Numbered from the stretch's first letter, positions 42,697-51,929 are shown. The stretch is DNA of 60,076 bases from an uncultured Prevotella sp. (GCA_900318395.1 ONKL01000009.1:1-60076); one strand, 5' to 3'. The notes: generated by a model from the letters alone, not told the origin. Made by a program: numbers and translations.

Positions 42697-43808
42697 CGGC
42701 TGATATATCTACAGTATTCACAGGCTGCTAACAGGAAAGCGCCAACACCGAAGTTAGCCTGAGAGTTGGCATCGACAGTCTGTCCAGGGATGGCACGCTC
42801 GCCGATAGGCTGTACGTATCCCACTTTCCCGTCTTTCTGTAGGGCGATGGTGGTCAGATAGTTCCAAGCCTTCTCGATGGCAGGAGCAAACTCTTTCTTA
42901 GAGAGGTAACCGTTATTGACGCCCCATAGCAAGCCATAGCAGAAGAAAGCTGTTCCTGATGTTTCGTAGCCAGGAGCTTGGCGGGGATCCATCATCGAAC
43001 GTGTCCAGTGGCCTTGTCGCTGTTGGATCTTCTTTACGGCACGAGCCAGATTCACGTACTTCTCGACAAAGAATGGCTGACGAACGTAGGTCTCAGGCAT
43101 ATCCTGCAGCACTTTGGCCAGTCCTGCCAGTACCCACCCGTCGCCGCGAGCCCAGAAATCTTTCTTTCCGTTGGCGGTCTTATGCTTCGGATAGATGTAC
43201 TTACCATCACGGAAGTAGAGTCCAGTCTCATAGTCGAGCATGATAGAGTCGCAATAGAGGATGTTCTCATAGAGTTTCCGCAGGTATTTCTCATCACCCG
43301 TCAGTTTGTACATCTTCGTCATGACAGGCATGACCATATAAAGGGCATCAGCCCACCACCAGTAGTCGTGTACCTCAGAGTCGGCCTCATAGCCCATCAC
43401 CTCTTTGGCGCGTGCTATCTTTTTCTCGTCTTTTGAGAGATTGTAGAGGTCAATATACGTCTGGAAACAGATCTGCCAGTCGCCGAAGAGAACATATTCC
43501 TGTCCTTCGCCGTAGTTTCTGTACTTCCACTTGGCGGGGTCTGCTTCTGTAGCACCCTTCCACTGATTATGCTCTGCCCAGCGGATGCTGTAGTCGAGCA
43601 TCTTCTCGTCCTTCAGGAGTTTATAGGTTTCTATATTTCCGGTATGGTAGGCAGCGTTATCCCAGAACGAGCGAACTTCTGCAGGATTATTCGTCTGCCA
43701 ATAAGTGTTCACCTTCCTGATCACATCCTTTACCTCGTCGGCAGTCCACTTTTTAGCCTGAAGTGTCAGCGTAGACAATAGTGAGATTGCTATAAGTAGT
43801 TTCCTCAT
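42693..43808 (-). CDS. GH105 unsaturated uronyl hydrolase
   Basis: 371 residues from MRKLLIAISLLSTLTLQA; the longer frame to 43847 starts in a terminator hairpin. An alpha/alpha-barrel with DYWWWADALYMVMP (D154 the likely general acid, as in YteR), FWARGDGWVLAGL and SGTAFFCYGLLWG. It removes the unsaturated uronic acid left by a lyase, by hydration of the double bond. The cleavable signal peptide suggests a periplasmic site. It follows susD2 across a terminator-like hairpin and overlaps the lyase by 4 bp. Confidence 0.93.
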   Translation of the reverse strand: MRKLLIAISLLSTLTLQAKKWTADEVKDVIRKVNTYWQTNNPAEVRSFWDNAAYHTGNIETYKLLKDEKMLDYSIRWAEHNQWKGATEADPAKWKYRNYGEGQEYVLFGDWQICFQTYIDLYNLSKDEKKIARAKEVMGYEADSEVHDYWWWADALYMVMPVMTKMYKLTGDEKYLRKLYENILYCDSIMLDYETGLYFRDGKYIYPKHKTANGKKDFWARGDGWVLAGLAKVLQDMPETYVRQPFFVEKYVNLARAVKKIQQRQGHWTRSMMDPRQAPGYETSGTAFFCYGLLWGVNNGYLSKKEFAPAIEKAWNYLTTIALQKDGKVGYVQPIGERAIPGQTVDANSQANFGVGAFLLAACEYCRYISR

Positions 43809-43820
43809 AATCGTTTGTTT

Positions 43821-43857
43821 TTTAAAAAGGGGCAGCCTACGTCGCATAGACTGCCCC
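43821..43857 (-). terminator. Hairpin between susD2 and GH105
   Basis: On the minus strand GGGGCAG-T-CTA pairs with TAG-G-CTGCCCC around a 7-nt loop (TGCGACG), followed by TTTTTAAAAAAC. A terminator that probably lets a fraction of transcripts through to the enzymes. Confidence 0.8.
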
Positions 43858-43913
43858 CTCCACCTTAGAAATACTAACTAATAACCTAATTATGTATGAA
43901 CGCAAGAAATATC

Positions 43914-45584
43914 CTAATAACCAGGGTTCTGCTCGAGATCAGCATCCTTGTTGAGCTGGATCTCTGACAGAGGAATAGGCAGTAGCACGTGCTTGGCAGC
44001 ATCGAAGCCTGTGATAGCCTTGCTCTCTGTGGTCTCTGCCCACTTATCCATGATCATCTTCACGCGCTCAGCCAGTTTGCCTGTACGGCAGAGGGTGTAG
44101 CGACGGTTCTCTTCACCTACGAGCTCACGGATGCGCTCGTCGAGCAAAAAGTCCAAAGTCATCTGAGCGGCAGTTACCTTGCCAGCCTCAGCGTTGCCGC
44201 TCTCAGCACGGTACTCCTTGAAGGCACGGTCGCGCAGCACGTTGATATCCTCTGCGGCACCAGCGGTGTTACCCTGCTGGATGCGGGCCTCTGCACGGAG
44301 CAGATAGGCATCAGCCAGACGCATAACGGGCCAGTCCTTAACGAGAGCATAGCCAAAGTCGTCTGTCGGGTCGTAGCCGCCCCACTTAGTGGTGTGAGGA
44401 TACATCACGTTCAGGGTATCCTTTACGGTCCAGTAAGCCCTATCGCCAGTCTTCACGCTGATCTGCTGGGCACCTGCCGTACCCTCGTCAACCTTGAAGC
44501 CATCCTTTACCCAAATGGTACTGCTCCAATTTGGCTTGTTGTACCACAACTGACGGCGGATGTTATGGTTAGAGTTACGGATATCACCCTTCTCATAGAT
44601 ACCATACTTGACATAGTTGCTCAGACGCAGACGGCCATTACCACGACCTCCGAGAGAGTCTGCATTCTGCATACCGTCGATCTTGTGGAAGGCTGCCACC
44701 CAGTTACGACGCTGCTGTGGGTTGTCGATGGTACCGCCAGTCACATCGCGGTTATACTCCATCTGGAATACCCAGATACCCTCTGTGTTACCCTCAGAAC
44801 GGCGCTGGTTGTGCCATCGGAACATATCACTGTAGTAATCGCCAGCCTCAGCGAGATACTTGCCATAACGCTCAGAGATCAGTTTGTAGTTACCGCCACT
44901 GATGACAGGTGAAACAGCAGCCTCGGCCTCAGAAGCCTTACCCATACGGAGGAAAGCCTCTGCAGCAAGGATACGTGCACAGTCCTTATTAATACGGTTC
45001 TGCGTCTTGGTCTTGCCTACTTCAGGCAGATTGGCAATCGCGTCGTTCAGGTCTGATGTGATGATAGCATCTACCTCAGCAACAGCATTACGCGTGAAGT
45101 CAGTGCGGGGCGCAGCACTACTTTCTGTAATGAGGGGCACGCGTCCCCAGAGGGTTACGAGCAGGTTATAGGCATAAGCACGGAAGAACTCGGCTTCGGC
45201 TTTGCCGGCAGGCTCAACATTCTCTGTATTGATGATGATGTTGGCACTGTTGATGATGCTATAGAGATTCTCCCAAAGGAAGCTCACACCACCATTCTCG
45301 GCATTGAGTGAACCATACTGGAAGAACGGAACCTCCACACCCTCGGTATCTCCAGGAGCACCCACGTCGGTACCATCCTGCCAGATGCCTGTGAATCCCT
45401 GACGGCTAGACATACCCCAGAGGGCTGCGAACTTATAATGCAGACCGATGACTTTTGCCTCGACATCGGCTACATCTGTGCCGTAGTTCGAGTACATCTT
45501 CTCATCCAAGTAGCTGTCGCTGCATGAGGTCAGAGCCAGTGTGCTGACAGCAACTACTGAATATATAATGTTTCTTAGTTTCAT
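43914..45584 (-). CDS. SusD-like surface glycan-binding lipoprotein 2
   Basis: 556 residues from MKLRNIIYS (an ATG two codons earlier is also possible). Lipobox LALTSC with C21. Family segments: SYLDEKMYSNY, AEAEFFRAYAYNLLVTLWGRVPLI and the C-terminal LDFLLDERIRELVGEENRRYTL. Partner of SusC2, whose gene ends 36 bp upstream across an octamer-rich gap. Not closely similar to SusD1, so the two pairs probably bind different parts of the glycan or different glycans. Confidence 0.96.
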   Translation of the reverse strand: MKLRNIIYSVVAVSTLALTSCSDSYLDEKMYSNYGTDVADVEAKVIGLHYKFAALWGMSSRQGFTGIWQDGTDVGAPGDTEGVEVPFFQYGSLNAENGGVSFLWENLYSIINSANIIINTENVEPAGKAEAEFFRAYAYNLLVTLWGRVPLITESSAAPRTDFTRNAVAEVDAIITSDLNDAIANLPEVGKTKTQNRINKDCARILAAEAFLRMGKASEAEAAVSPVISGGNYKLISERYGKYLAEAGDYYSDMFRWHNQRRSEGNTEGIWVFQMEYNRDVTGGTIDNPQQRRNWVAAFHKIDGMQNADSLGGRGNGRLRLSNYVKYGIYEKGDIRNSNHNIRRQLWYNKPNWSSTIWVKDGFKVDEGTAGAQQISVKTGDRAYWTVKDTLNVMYPHTTKWGGYDPTDDFGYALVKDWPVMRLADAYLLRAEARIQQGNTAGAAEDINVLRDRAFKEYRAESGNAEAGKVTAAQMTLDFLLDERIRELVGEENRRYTLCRTGKLAERVKMIMDKWAETTESKAITGFDAAKHVLLPIPLSEIQLNKDADLEQNPGY

Positions 45585-45590
45585 AATCAT

Positions 45591-45619
45591 TACTTTTTTT
45601 ACTTTTTTACCTTTTTACC
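45591..45619 (-). repeat. GTAAAAAA-type octamers before susD2
   Basis: Coding strand GGTAAAAA, GGTAAAAAA, GTAAAAAAA with slight length drift, ending right at the susD2 start. Confidence 0.7.
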
Positions 45620-45620
45620 A

Positions 45621-48600
45621 TTAGAACGTCACGTTAAGACCGAATACATAGCTCTTCGTCATCGGGTAGTTGTTCTCATAGCCACCCCATCCACGCTGTG
45701 TGATGTCAGCCTCAGGATCCCATCCCTTCCAGCTGGTGAAGGTTGCGAGGTTACGTGCGCTGGCATAGACGGTCAGAGCGCTGATACGCAGGGCATTGAT
45801 AATCTGTGCAGGGAACTGATAGCTCAGTGTCACATCCTTGATACGTGTGAAGCTGGCATCGCATGGGAATCCGTAGCCCCAGCGGTTAGAGGTCTTGCTC
45901 AGTGAGCGGAACTCATTGCTGGGATTGCTCTCCGACCAGTAGCCGATCTCTGTGGGTGAATTGCGGCGTCCCATTTCATCGCTGGCTGTACCCAGCAGAG
46001 AGTTATTACGCTTCAGGCCCTGTACGGTCTGGATAAAGATGCTCAGTGAGAGGTTCTTGTAAGTGAAGGTGTTGGTCAAACCGCCGATCCACTTCGGAGT
46101 GGTCTGTCCCTGGATGGTCTTATCATCGTTAGGATCGATCTTGCCATCACCGTTCACGTCGCGCAGCTTCACGTCGCCTGGCTGTGCCTGAGGATCCCAG
46201 TTCAGATGGTCACCACGCTCGATCTCGTCCTTCTGCCAGATACCTACCATCTCATAGTCGTAGATCACGCTGATAGGCTCGCCGATGAACCAGCGGTTAC
46301 CGATATCGCTCTTCTCGTCTCCGTAGAGGTCCTTGATCTCATTCTTGTTCCAAGACCATACGAGGTTGGTACCCCATGTAAAGTCTTTCGTTACGATGTT
46401 CTTAGAGTTGATGGTAATCTCAAGACCCTTGTTAGCGGTCTTACCCATATTCATATATACATTAGAGTAACCTGAAACCTTCGGCAGGTTGCGCTGCAGC
46501 AGCAAGTCGGTGGTCGTAGATGTATAGAAGTCGATGTTACCGTTGATGCGGTTGTTCAGGAAACCGAAGTCGATACCGATGTTGAAGGTCTTGGTGGTCT
46601 CCCAACCCAGTCCAGAGTTACCCATGCGGCTGCTGGGGTAGAGAGCTGTAGCCGACTGTCCGTCCATTGTCAGGGCAGCATTCGACATCTTGGCGAGGGT
46701 CTCGTATACGCCGATGGCCTCGTTACCAGCCTTACCGTAAGAGAGACGCAGCTTCAGGTTGTTCAGCCAGTCTGCCTTCTCCATGAACTTCTCGTTGGCG
46801 ATATTCCAACCAAGGGCAATAGAGGGGAATGTTCCGTATTTGTTATCGGCACCGAACACTGAAGAACCGTCGCGACGTACTGTAAAGGTGAAGAGGTAGC
46901 GGCTGTCGTAAGAATAGTTCAGACGTCCCATCTGTGAAACAGTCTTATAGAGATCGGTGTACGACTTGGCAGTCTGTGTACCACCACCTCCGAGGTTGTG
47001 CCACAGCAGCTCATCGTTGATGAACTTGGCACCAGTAGCAGTGTTGTCGTGATACTTCTTGCGTGAAGAAGCGTAAAGCAGTGTGATGTCGAAGTGGTGC
47101 TTCTGGATATCCTTTGCATAGGTCAGGATATTCTCCACAGTACGGCTCTGAGTCTCAGCGTTGAAGATGTAACCATAGCCGTTAGGATCATTCTGCTCGG
47201 CACCGTTATAATAGTTCTCGCGCTTGGGAACGAACGAATAGCCGAAGTTGAACTTGTAGGTAAGACCAGTCAAAGGCTTCCAGATATTGCCGAAGTTCAG
47301 TTCAGCATAAGCGTTGAGGTTGATGTTCCACTGACGGCGCTCGTGATCCTGGTTGATGTCACGCATCGGATTGAAGAACAAACTCTCAGTGTACATCGGG
47401 TAGATGCAATAGCTGCCATCATCTTCATATACCTTACCATAAGGCGACATAGCCTCAGCCATCATGAAATTCACACGGCCGCCATCGCGGTTGTGGCTGA
47501 CGATATAGCTGTTGGTACCGATTTTCAGATAGTTAGTCACATCGGCATCGATATTCATACGGAGTGAGTAGCGCTTGTAGTTGAACCCCTTCAGCACACC
47601 CTTCTGACTCATGTAGTCGCCAGAGATGAAGTACTTGATCTTCTCAGCACCACCGTTGACGGTAACGTTGTGATCCTGGATGATACCAGTCTGCGATACC
47701 ATATCGTAGAGCCAGTCGGTTTCACGGCCTGCAGCCTGTGCCTCAGCCTCGTTCTGGTTCTTTACAAAGTCGTTGTACATGGTCTCACCAGGGTTCTGGG
47801 CTACATAGTCCTTATAGCGCTGGGTAATCTGCGCTCCGTTGCAGTAGTCCATCTTGTGGGCAAAGTTCTCAAAGCCGATGTAGCCATTATAGCTGACGCT
47901 GGGCTTGCCTTCCTTACCATGCTTAGTAGTGATCAGGATGACACCGTTGGCACCGTTCGTACCATAGATAGCTGTAGCAGAGGCATCCTTCAGGATTTCC
48001 ATCGACTCGATGTCGCCAGGGTTGATATCGTTGAGTGAACCGCCACTCTTCGAGATGGGGATACCGTCGACTACGATGTAAGGACCAGTACCTGCGTTGA
48101 TAGAGTTACGTCCGCGGACCAATGCAGAGGGGGCATCGCCAGGGATTGAAGAACCCTGGGAGATGGTCACACCAGCTGCGGCACCCTGTACAGCCTGCAG
48201 TACGTTGGTTACTGGCAGCTTGCTCAGGCGATCCTTATTAATAGAGGTGACAGAACCAGTCACGTCCGACTTCTTCTGAACACCATAACCAACGACCACC
48301 ACTTCGTCGAGTGCGGTAGCGTCTTCCTCGATGGTGATGTTAAGCGTCTGACCTGGGGTAAAGGCTATTTCCTTTGTCAGGTAGCCGATGTAGGAAATCA
48401 CGAGCGTTCCTGCCTTCTGCACGTTCAGGCTGAAGTTTCCGTTGTAATCAGTCACTGTGCCTGCCTGTGCATCTTTCACTTTTACGGTAGCGCCAATCAC
48501 GCCGTCACCGTTCTTGTCAGTTACCTGGCCTTTCACAACACCAGCCTGCTGGACGTTCTGAACAGCCTGTTCTGCCATTGTCGGCAATGGGAATGCCATG

Positions 48601-48668
48601 ATTCCTGCTGCCAACGCCATCGCGAAGCATAGCTTCATAGATGGGAGAGTTAGATGAACATACTTCAT
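45621..48668 (-). CDS. SusC-like TonB-dependent outer-membrane transporter 2
   Basis: 1015 residues. Signal peptide to about 32, regulatory domain (GQVTDKNGDGVIGATVKVKD), DEVVVVGYGVQKKSDVTG, plug with ILKDASATAIYGTNGANGVILITT, barrel ending YVFGLNVTF. First gene of the susC2-susD2-GH105-lyase-DUF2264 operon. Its promoter overlaps a 14-bp perfect palindrome and faces the divergent membrane AraC gene. An internal ATG at 48638 could be the true start. Confidence 0.96.
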   Translation of the reverse strand: MKYVHLTLPSMKLCFAMALAAGIMAFPLPTMAEQAVQNVQQAGVVKGQVTDKNGDGVIGATVKVKDAQAGTVTDYNGNFSLNVQKAGTLVISYIGYLTKEIAFTPGQTLNITIEEDATALDEVVVVGYGVQKKSDVTGSVTSINKDRLSKLPVTNVLQAVQGAAAGVTISQGSSIPGDAPSALVRGRNSINAGTGPYIVVDGIPISKSGGSLNDINPGDIESMEILKDASATAIYGTNGANGVILITTKHGKEGKPSVSYNGYIGFENFAHKMDYCNGAQITQRYKDYVAQNPGETMYNDFVKNQNEAEAQAAGRETDWLYDMVSQTGIIQDHNVTVNGGAEKIKYFISGDYMSQKGVLKGFNYKRYSLRMNIDADVTNYLKIGTNSYIVSHNRDGGRVNFMMAEAMSPYGKVYEDDGSYCIYPMYTESLFFNPMRDINQDHERRQWNINLNAYAELNFGNIWKPLTGLTYKFNFGYSFVPKRENYYNGAEQNDPNGYGYIFNAETQSRTVENILTYAKDIQKHHFDITLLYASSRKKYHDNTATGAKFINDELLWHNLGGGGTQTAKSYTDLYKTVSQMGRLNYSYDSRYLFTFTVRRDGSSVFGADNKYGTFPSIALGWNIANEKFMEKADWLNNLKLRLSYGKAGNEAIGVYETLAKMSNAALTMDGQSATALYPSSRMGNSGLGWETTKTFNIGIDFGFLNNRINGNIDFYTSTTTDLLLQRNLPKVSGYSNVYMNMGKTANKGLEITINSKNIVTKDFTWGTNLVWSWNKNEIKDLYGDEKSDIGNRWFIGEPISVIYDYEMVGIWQKDEIERGDHLNWDPQAQPGDVKLRDVNGDGKIDPNDDKTIQGQTTPKWIGGLTNTFTYKNLSLSIFIQTVQGLKRNNSLLGTASDEMGRRNSPTEIGYWSESNPSNEFRSLSKTSNRWGYGFPCDASFTRIKDVTLSYQFPAQIINALRISALTVYASARNLATFTSWKGWDPEADITQRGWGGYENNYPMTKSYVFGLNVTF

Positions 48669-48752
48669 TTGTTACTGTGTTTGAGTTAATGTTAATATTG
48701 CTAGTAAAATAAGTTCCCAAATTTCCACGCAAACGATTGCGGAATCTGGGTG

Positions 48753-48760
48753 CAAAGGTA
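48753..48760 (-). promoter_or_regulatory. Promoter of the susC2 operon
   Basis: Minus strand TACCTTTG, giving a leader of about 80 nt. Confidence 0.7.
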
Positions 48761-48766
48761 CGATTA

Positions 48767-48780
48767 TTGATTTAAATCAA
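48767..48780. promoter_or_regulatory. Palindromic operator candidate at susC2
   Basis: TTGATTTAAATCAA is a perfect 14-bp palindrome 6 bp upstream of the susC2 -7 box; its TTG may double as the -33 element. A second inverted pair, ATTCATCG (48829-48836) and CGATGAAT (48855-48862), lies nearer the AraC gene. Confidence 0.45.
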
Positions 48781-48898
48781 TGTCCCTTTATCATTATTTG
48801 AGGGGAACAAATCGTTAATTTTCGCCCAATTCATCGATATTCTGCCCTTTTTCCCGATGAATCATGGGCTAAAATATAAAAAGGTGTAGCTAAATTGC

Positions 48899-48927
48899 TT
48901 GTAACTCACATTATTTTTGTACTTTTG
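48899..48927 (+). promoter_or_regulatory. Promoter of the membrane AraC gene
   Basis: TTG (48899-48901), 18 nt, TACTTTTG (48920-48927), 22 nt before ATG 48950. Confidence 0.65.
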
Positions 48928-48949
48928 CACACGCAAAGACTTATCAGTC

Positions 48950-50071
48950 ATGTACGATCAGATACAGGTAGATGTGTTTTTTCTAATGTTTTATGCATCA
49001 GTGGCTATGCTGTCTCTGATAGCATGTTGCTATTTGCTGTTCCGCCGAGCCAATGCCATTGCACCTGACGTTACGCCATCTGCACGCCTGCGCCGCTGGA
49101 CTGCAGCGTTCTTCGCCGCCATTTCGTTTTGCCATTTGTGGTATCTGCCGATGTATTTTCTTACTTCTCCCGATGATGTGATGCAGGGCTATCTTATAAC
49201 AGGATTGCTCGACGGTATGACCATAATTCCTTTGACGATTGCCGTATTGCTCGCTATGCTGCAAGACCGTAGGCGACCACTTTGGCCTATTGCCGTGATA
49301 GTAGCACCGCTCATGGTAGGATTGGTGTGGTGTATTACCACCGGTAGCGAATCCCTTCTGCCAGTATTATATACCTATTTTCTGCTGATGTGGCTTGGCT
49401 TAATTATATATATGGTACGCGAGATCAGGCAATATCAGCATTGGCTGCGCGACAACTATGCCGACTTAGAACATAAAGAGGTGTGGCAGAGCTTCGTGGT
49501 GCTGGCCATTATTTTGTTGGTATATACTATTTATTCGCTTGATCTAGGTGAACCGATATTGGATTATGCTATGGAGGCCATCATCATCTTTCTTGTCTGC
49601 TATCTTTTATGGCGCGTGGAAACGTTAAGCGATTTGAACATTCCAATCTCATCGGATACAGCTATTGCTGTTGATGATGCAGTAAAAGAAACGGTTGCCT
49701 CGGAGGATAGTGACCCTTTATCCATGCGTAATAACATCGGACCATTGTTGAAGCAGCATTGCGAGGATTCGGGACTCTATTTGCAGCACGACATTTCCGT
49801 TTCCCAACTTGCACAAACTATCGGAACCAACCGTTTCTATCTGAGTCAGTATTTCTCCAGTCGGGGCATGACTTACAATTCCTATATCAACAGACTGCGT
49901 ATCCAACACTTTATCGATCTTTACCGCGAGGCAGCCGCTACTCATCAGCCAATAACGGTCCTGCAACTGGCTCATCAGAGTGGCTTCCGTAGCTACAGTA
50001 CATTTAATGCAGCTTTCAAGCAGAGCATGGGAATGACTGCGACAGAGTGGATGCGTAACATGACAGAGTAG
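48950..50071 (+). CDS. Membrane-embedded AraC-type regulator
   Basis: 373 residues from MYDQIQVDVFF; the longer frame overlaps the promoter. The N-terminal half has about six membrane segments (FFLMFYASVAMLSLIACCYLL, FFAAISFCHLWYLPMYFL, TIIPLTIAVLLAML, VAPLMVGLVWCIT, TYFLLMWLGLIIYMV, VLAIILLVYTIYSL and another). A linker leads to an AraC HTH domain in the last 110 residues (SVSQLAQTIGTNRFYLSQYFSS, TVLQLAHQSGFRSYSTFNAAFKQSMGMT). No kinase or periplasmic sensor domain is visible, so signal and mechanism are unknown. Divergent from susC2, hence a likely regulator of that operon. Confidence 0.9.
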   Translation: MYDQIQVDVFFLMFYASVAMLSLIACCYLLFRRANAIAPDVTPSARLRRWTAAFFAAISFCHLWYLPMYFLTSPDDVMQGYLITGLLDGMTIIPLTIAVLLAMLQDRRRPLWPIAVIVAPLMVGLVWCITTGSESLLPVLYTYFLLMWLGLIIYMVREIRQYQHWLRDNYADLEHKEVWQSFVVLAIILLVYTIYSLDLGEPILDYAMEAIIIFLVCYLLWRVETLSDLNIPISSDTAIAVDDAVKETVASEDSDPLSMRNNIGPLLKQHCEDSGLYLQHDISVSQLAQTIGTNRFYLSQYFSSRGMTYNSYINRLRIQHFIDLYREAAATHQPITVLQLAHQSGFRSYSTFNAAFKQSMGMTATEWMRNMTE

Positions 50072-50162
50072 GAACAGAATAGTTTTTGGGGCTCCAAGAA
50101 CTTCAGAATCGTAAAATCTACTTCTGAATTATCAAAACTTACAGGTTATTGGCCTTTGTTTA

Positions 50163-50193
50163 TTGTTATTTCAAAGGGAATTGACTACCTTTG
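50163..50193 (+). promoter_or_regulatory. Promoter of the carboxylesterase gene
   Basis: TTG (50163-50165), 20 nt, TACCTTTG (50186-50193). The leader of nearly 100 nt contains a 10-codon ORF (50227-50259, MRKLKKWMLI). Confidence 0.75.
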
Positions 50194-50289
50194 CACAATA
50201 TAATAATCCTAAAACTGATTATAATAATGAGAAAATTGAAAAAGTGGATGCTTATCTAAGTAAATAATAACTAAAAAGGAAACAAAACT

Positions 50290-51870
50290 ATGGATGCTCA
50301 AGAGATTAGAGATGCGCTGCACGGTATGTACGGCGGCGAGAACAAGCAGATTACCGATGGCAATTACGACAAGTCGTTGGCTGTCAAGTGTATTAACGGT
50401 ACTTTCGTAGGTCGGAAGAATGATAATATCATAGTGTATAGGGGTATTCCCTATGTTGGTAAGCAACCTGTGGGCGACTTGCGTTGGAAGGCGCCTGTGG
50501 ATGCTGTTCCCAACGAAGGTGTCTATGAGGCTTATTACAATGCGAAGAGCGGCTACGGCAACCCGTCGTTTGAGGTAGGTTCACTCTATTACCTGAGTGA
50601 AGACAGTCTGTACCTGAATGTATTCAAGGCTGATGACGCAACAACGGAGAAGAAACCCGTTATGGTATGGATTCATGGCGGTGCTTTTGAGTCAGGTGGA
50701 ACCATTGACCCAATGTTCGACTGCGTCAATTTCATGAAGGAAAATCCCGATGTCATCGTTGTCACCATTGCCTACAGACTCGGCGTGATGGGCTTCCTGC
50801 ATCTGTCGCACCTGCCTGACGGCAAGGACTACCAAGACTCACAGAACTTAGGACTCTTGGATCAGAAGATGGCGCTGAAGTGGGTTCACGAGAATATTGC
50901 GGCCTTCGATGGCGACCCCGACAATGTGACCATTTTCGGTGAGTCAGCTGGTGCTGCCAGCTGTACCTTGCAGCCGTTGGTTCCTGGCTCCCAGAAGTAT
51001 TTCAAGCGACTCATTGCCGAGAGCGGTTCCGTCAACCAGACGAGATCTCCGGAAGAAGCAATCGAGTGTACCAACAAATTGATGGACGTACTCGGCTGCA
51101 AAACCGTTGCCGACCTGTTGAAGGTGAGCGGCGACAAGCTCTTGGAAGCTTCTGCTATAAACTTTGTTCACCAGATGCCCGAAAGAGACGGAAAGTATCT
51201 GCCTACCGACACCTTTGAGGCATACGCCAACGGTGCAGCGAAGGACTTGGAGATTCTGGTAGGTTGCAACAAGGACGAGATGAACTTCTTCGTGTCCAGT
51301 TTCGGCAAGGAAGGCTGGGATAATTGGATTGCAGGGCGCAAGCAAGAGAAATATGCCAAATTGCCAGCTGACGAGAAAGCACTAGTCGATAGCTTTATGA
51401 ACGATGTGAAGGGTGATTACTTCCAGCCAGACAGTAGCCTTTTGAGCCAGAGCTGGTTTAATGTGCCTATCATCAAGCTGTCTGAGTGCCAAACGAAGGC
51501 TGGTGGTAAGGCATTCACCTATTATTTTACGCCTGAGTCGCCCGACCCAATTATGAAGTGCGGACATGCCATCGAGCTCTCGGTCGTATTCAATCATCCA
51601 GAGATGACTGCTGACACGGGACGAGCTTTCGACGAGACCTTCTGTAAGACCATGCGCAAGATGTGGGTACAGTTCGCCAAGACGGGCAATCCGTCGCTCA
51701 GCGCAGACATCTCGCCTGACGGGAAAGCCAAGGAGTGGCCGCTGTACGACCTTAATGACAAGAAGGTGATGTTGCTCGACGAGTTCGACATCCATCCGTC
51801 AACGGAATCTGATTTGAAGATCGTGGATTGGGAGAGAACCTATTTCTTGACGAAGTATTATATGCTCTAA
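50290..51870 (+). CDS. Type B carboxylesterase
   Basis: 526 residues, alpha/beta-hydrolase of the carboxylesterase type B family: oxyanion motif WIHGGAFESGG, EDSLYLNVF, nucleophile elbow FGESAGAASC, and a His in KCGHAIELSVVF. No signal peptide, so probably cytoplasmic. It ends the PUL region next to the AraC gene; removal of acyl groups from imported sugars is possible but not shown. A strong terminator follows. Confidence 0.92.
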   Translation: MDAQEIRDALHGMYGGENKQITDGNYDKSLAVKCINGTFVGRKNDNIIVYRGIPYVGKQPVGDLRWKAPVDAVPNEGVYEAYYNAKSGYGNPSFEVGSLYYLSEDSLYLNVFKADDATTEKKPVMVWIHGGAFESGGTIDPMFDCVNFMKENPDVIVVTIAYRLGVMGFLHLSHLPDGKDYQDSQNLGLLDQKMALKWVHENIAAFDGDPDNVTIFGESAGAASCTLQPLVPGSQKYFKRLIAESGSVNQTRSPEEAIECTNKLMDVLGCKTVADLLKVSGDKLLEASAINFVHQMPERDGKYLPTDTFEAYANGAAKDLEILVGCNKDEMNFFVSSFGKEGWDNWIAGRKQEKYAKLPADEKALVDSFMNDVKGDYFQPDSSLLSQSWFNVPIIKLSECQTKAGGKAFTYYFTPESPDPIMKCGHAIELSVVFNHPEMTADTGRAFDETFCKTMRKMWVQFAKTGNPSLSADISPDGKAKEWPLYDLNDKKVMLLDEFDIHPSTESDLKIVDWERTYFLTKYYML

Positions 51871-51890
51871 ACAGAAAATCTCCTATAATA

Positions 51891-51929
51891 AAACCGCCCG
51901 AAAACCTGTAAATGACTTTCGGGCGGTTT
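51891..51929. terminator. Terminator after the carboxylesterase
   Basis: Perfect 13-bp stem (51891-51903 with 51917-51929) and a 13-nt loop; A/T flanks allow action in both directions. Confidence 0.9.

Noticed and set aside
43809-43847. Upstream start for the GH105 gene
   Set aside because: The extra 13 codons lie in a terminator hairpin and precede a proper signal peptide start at 43808.
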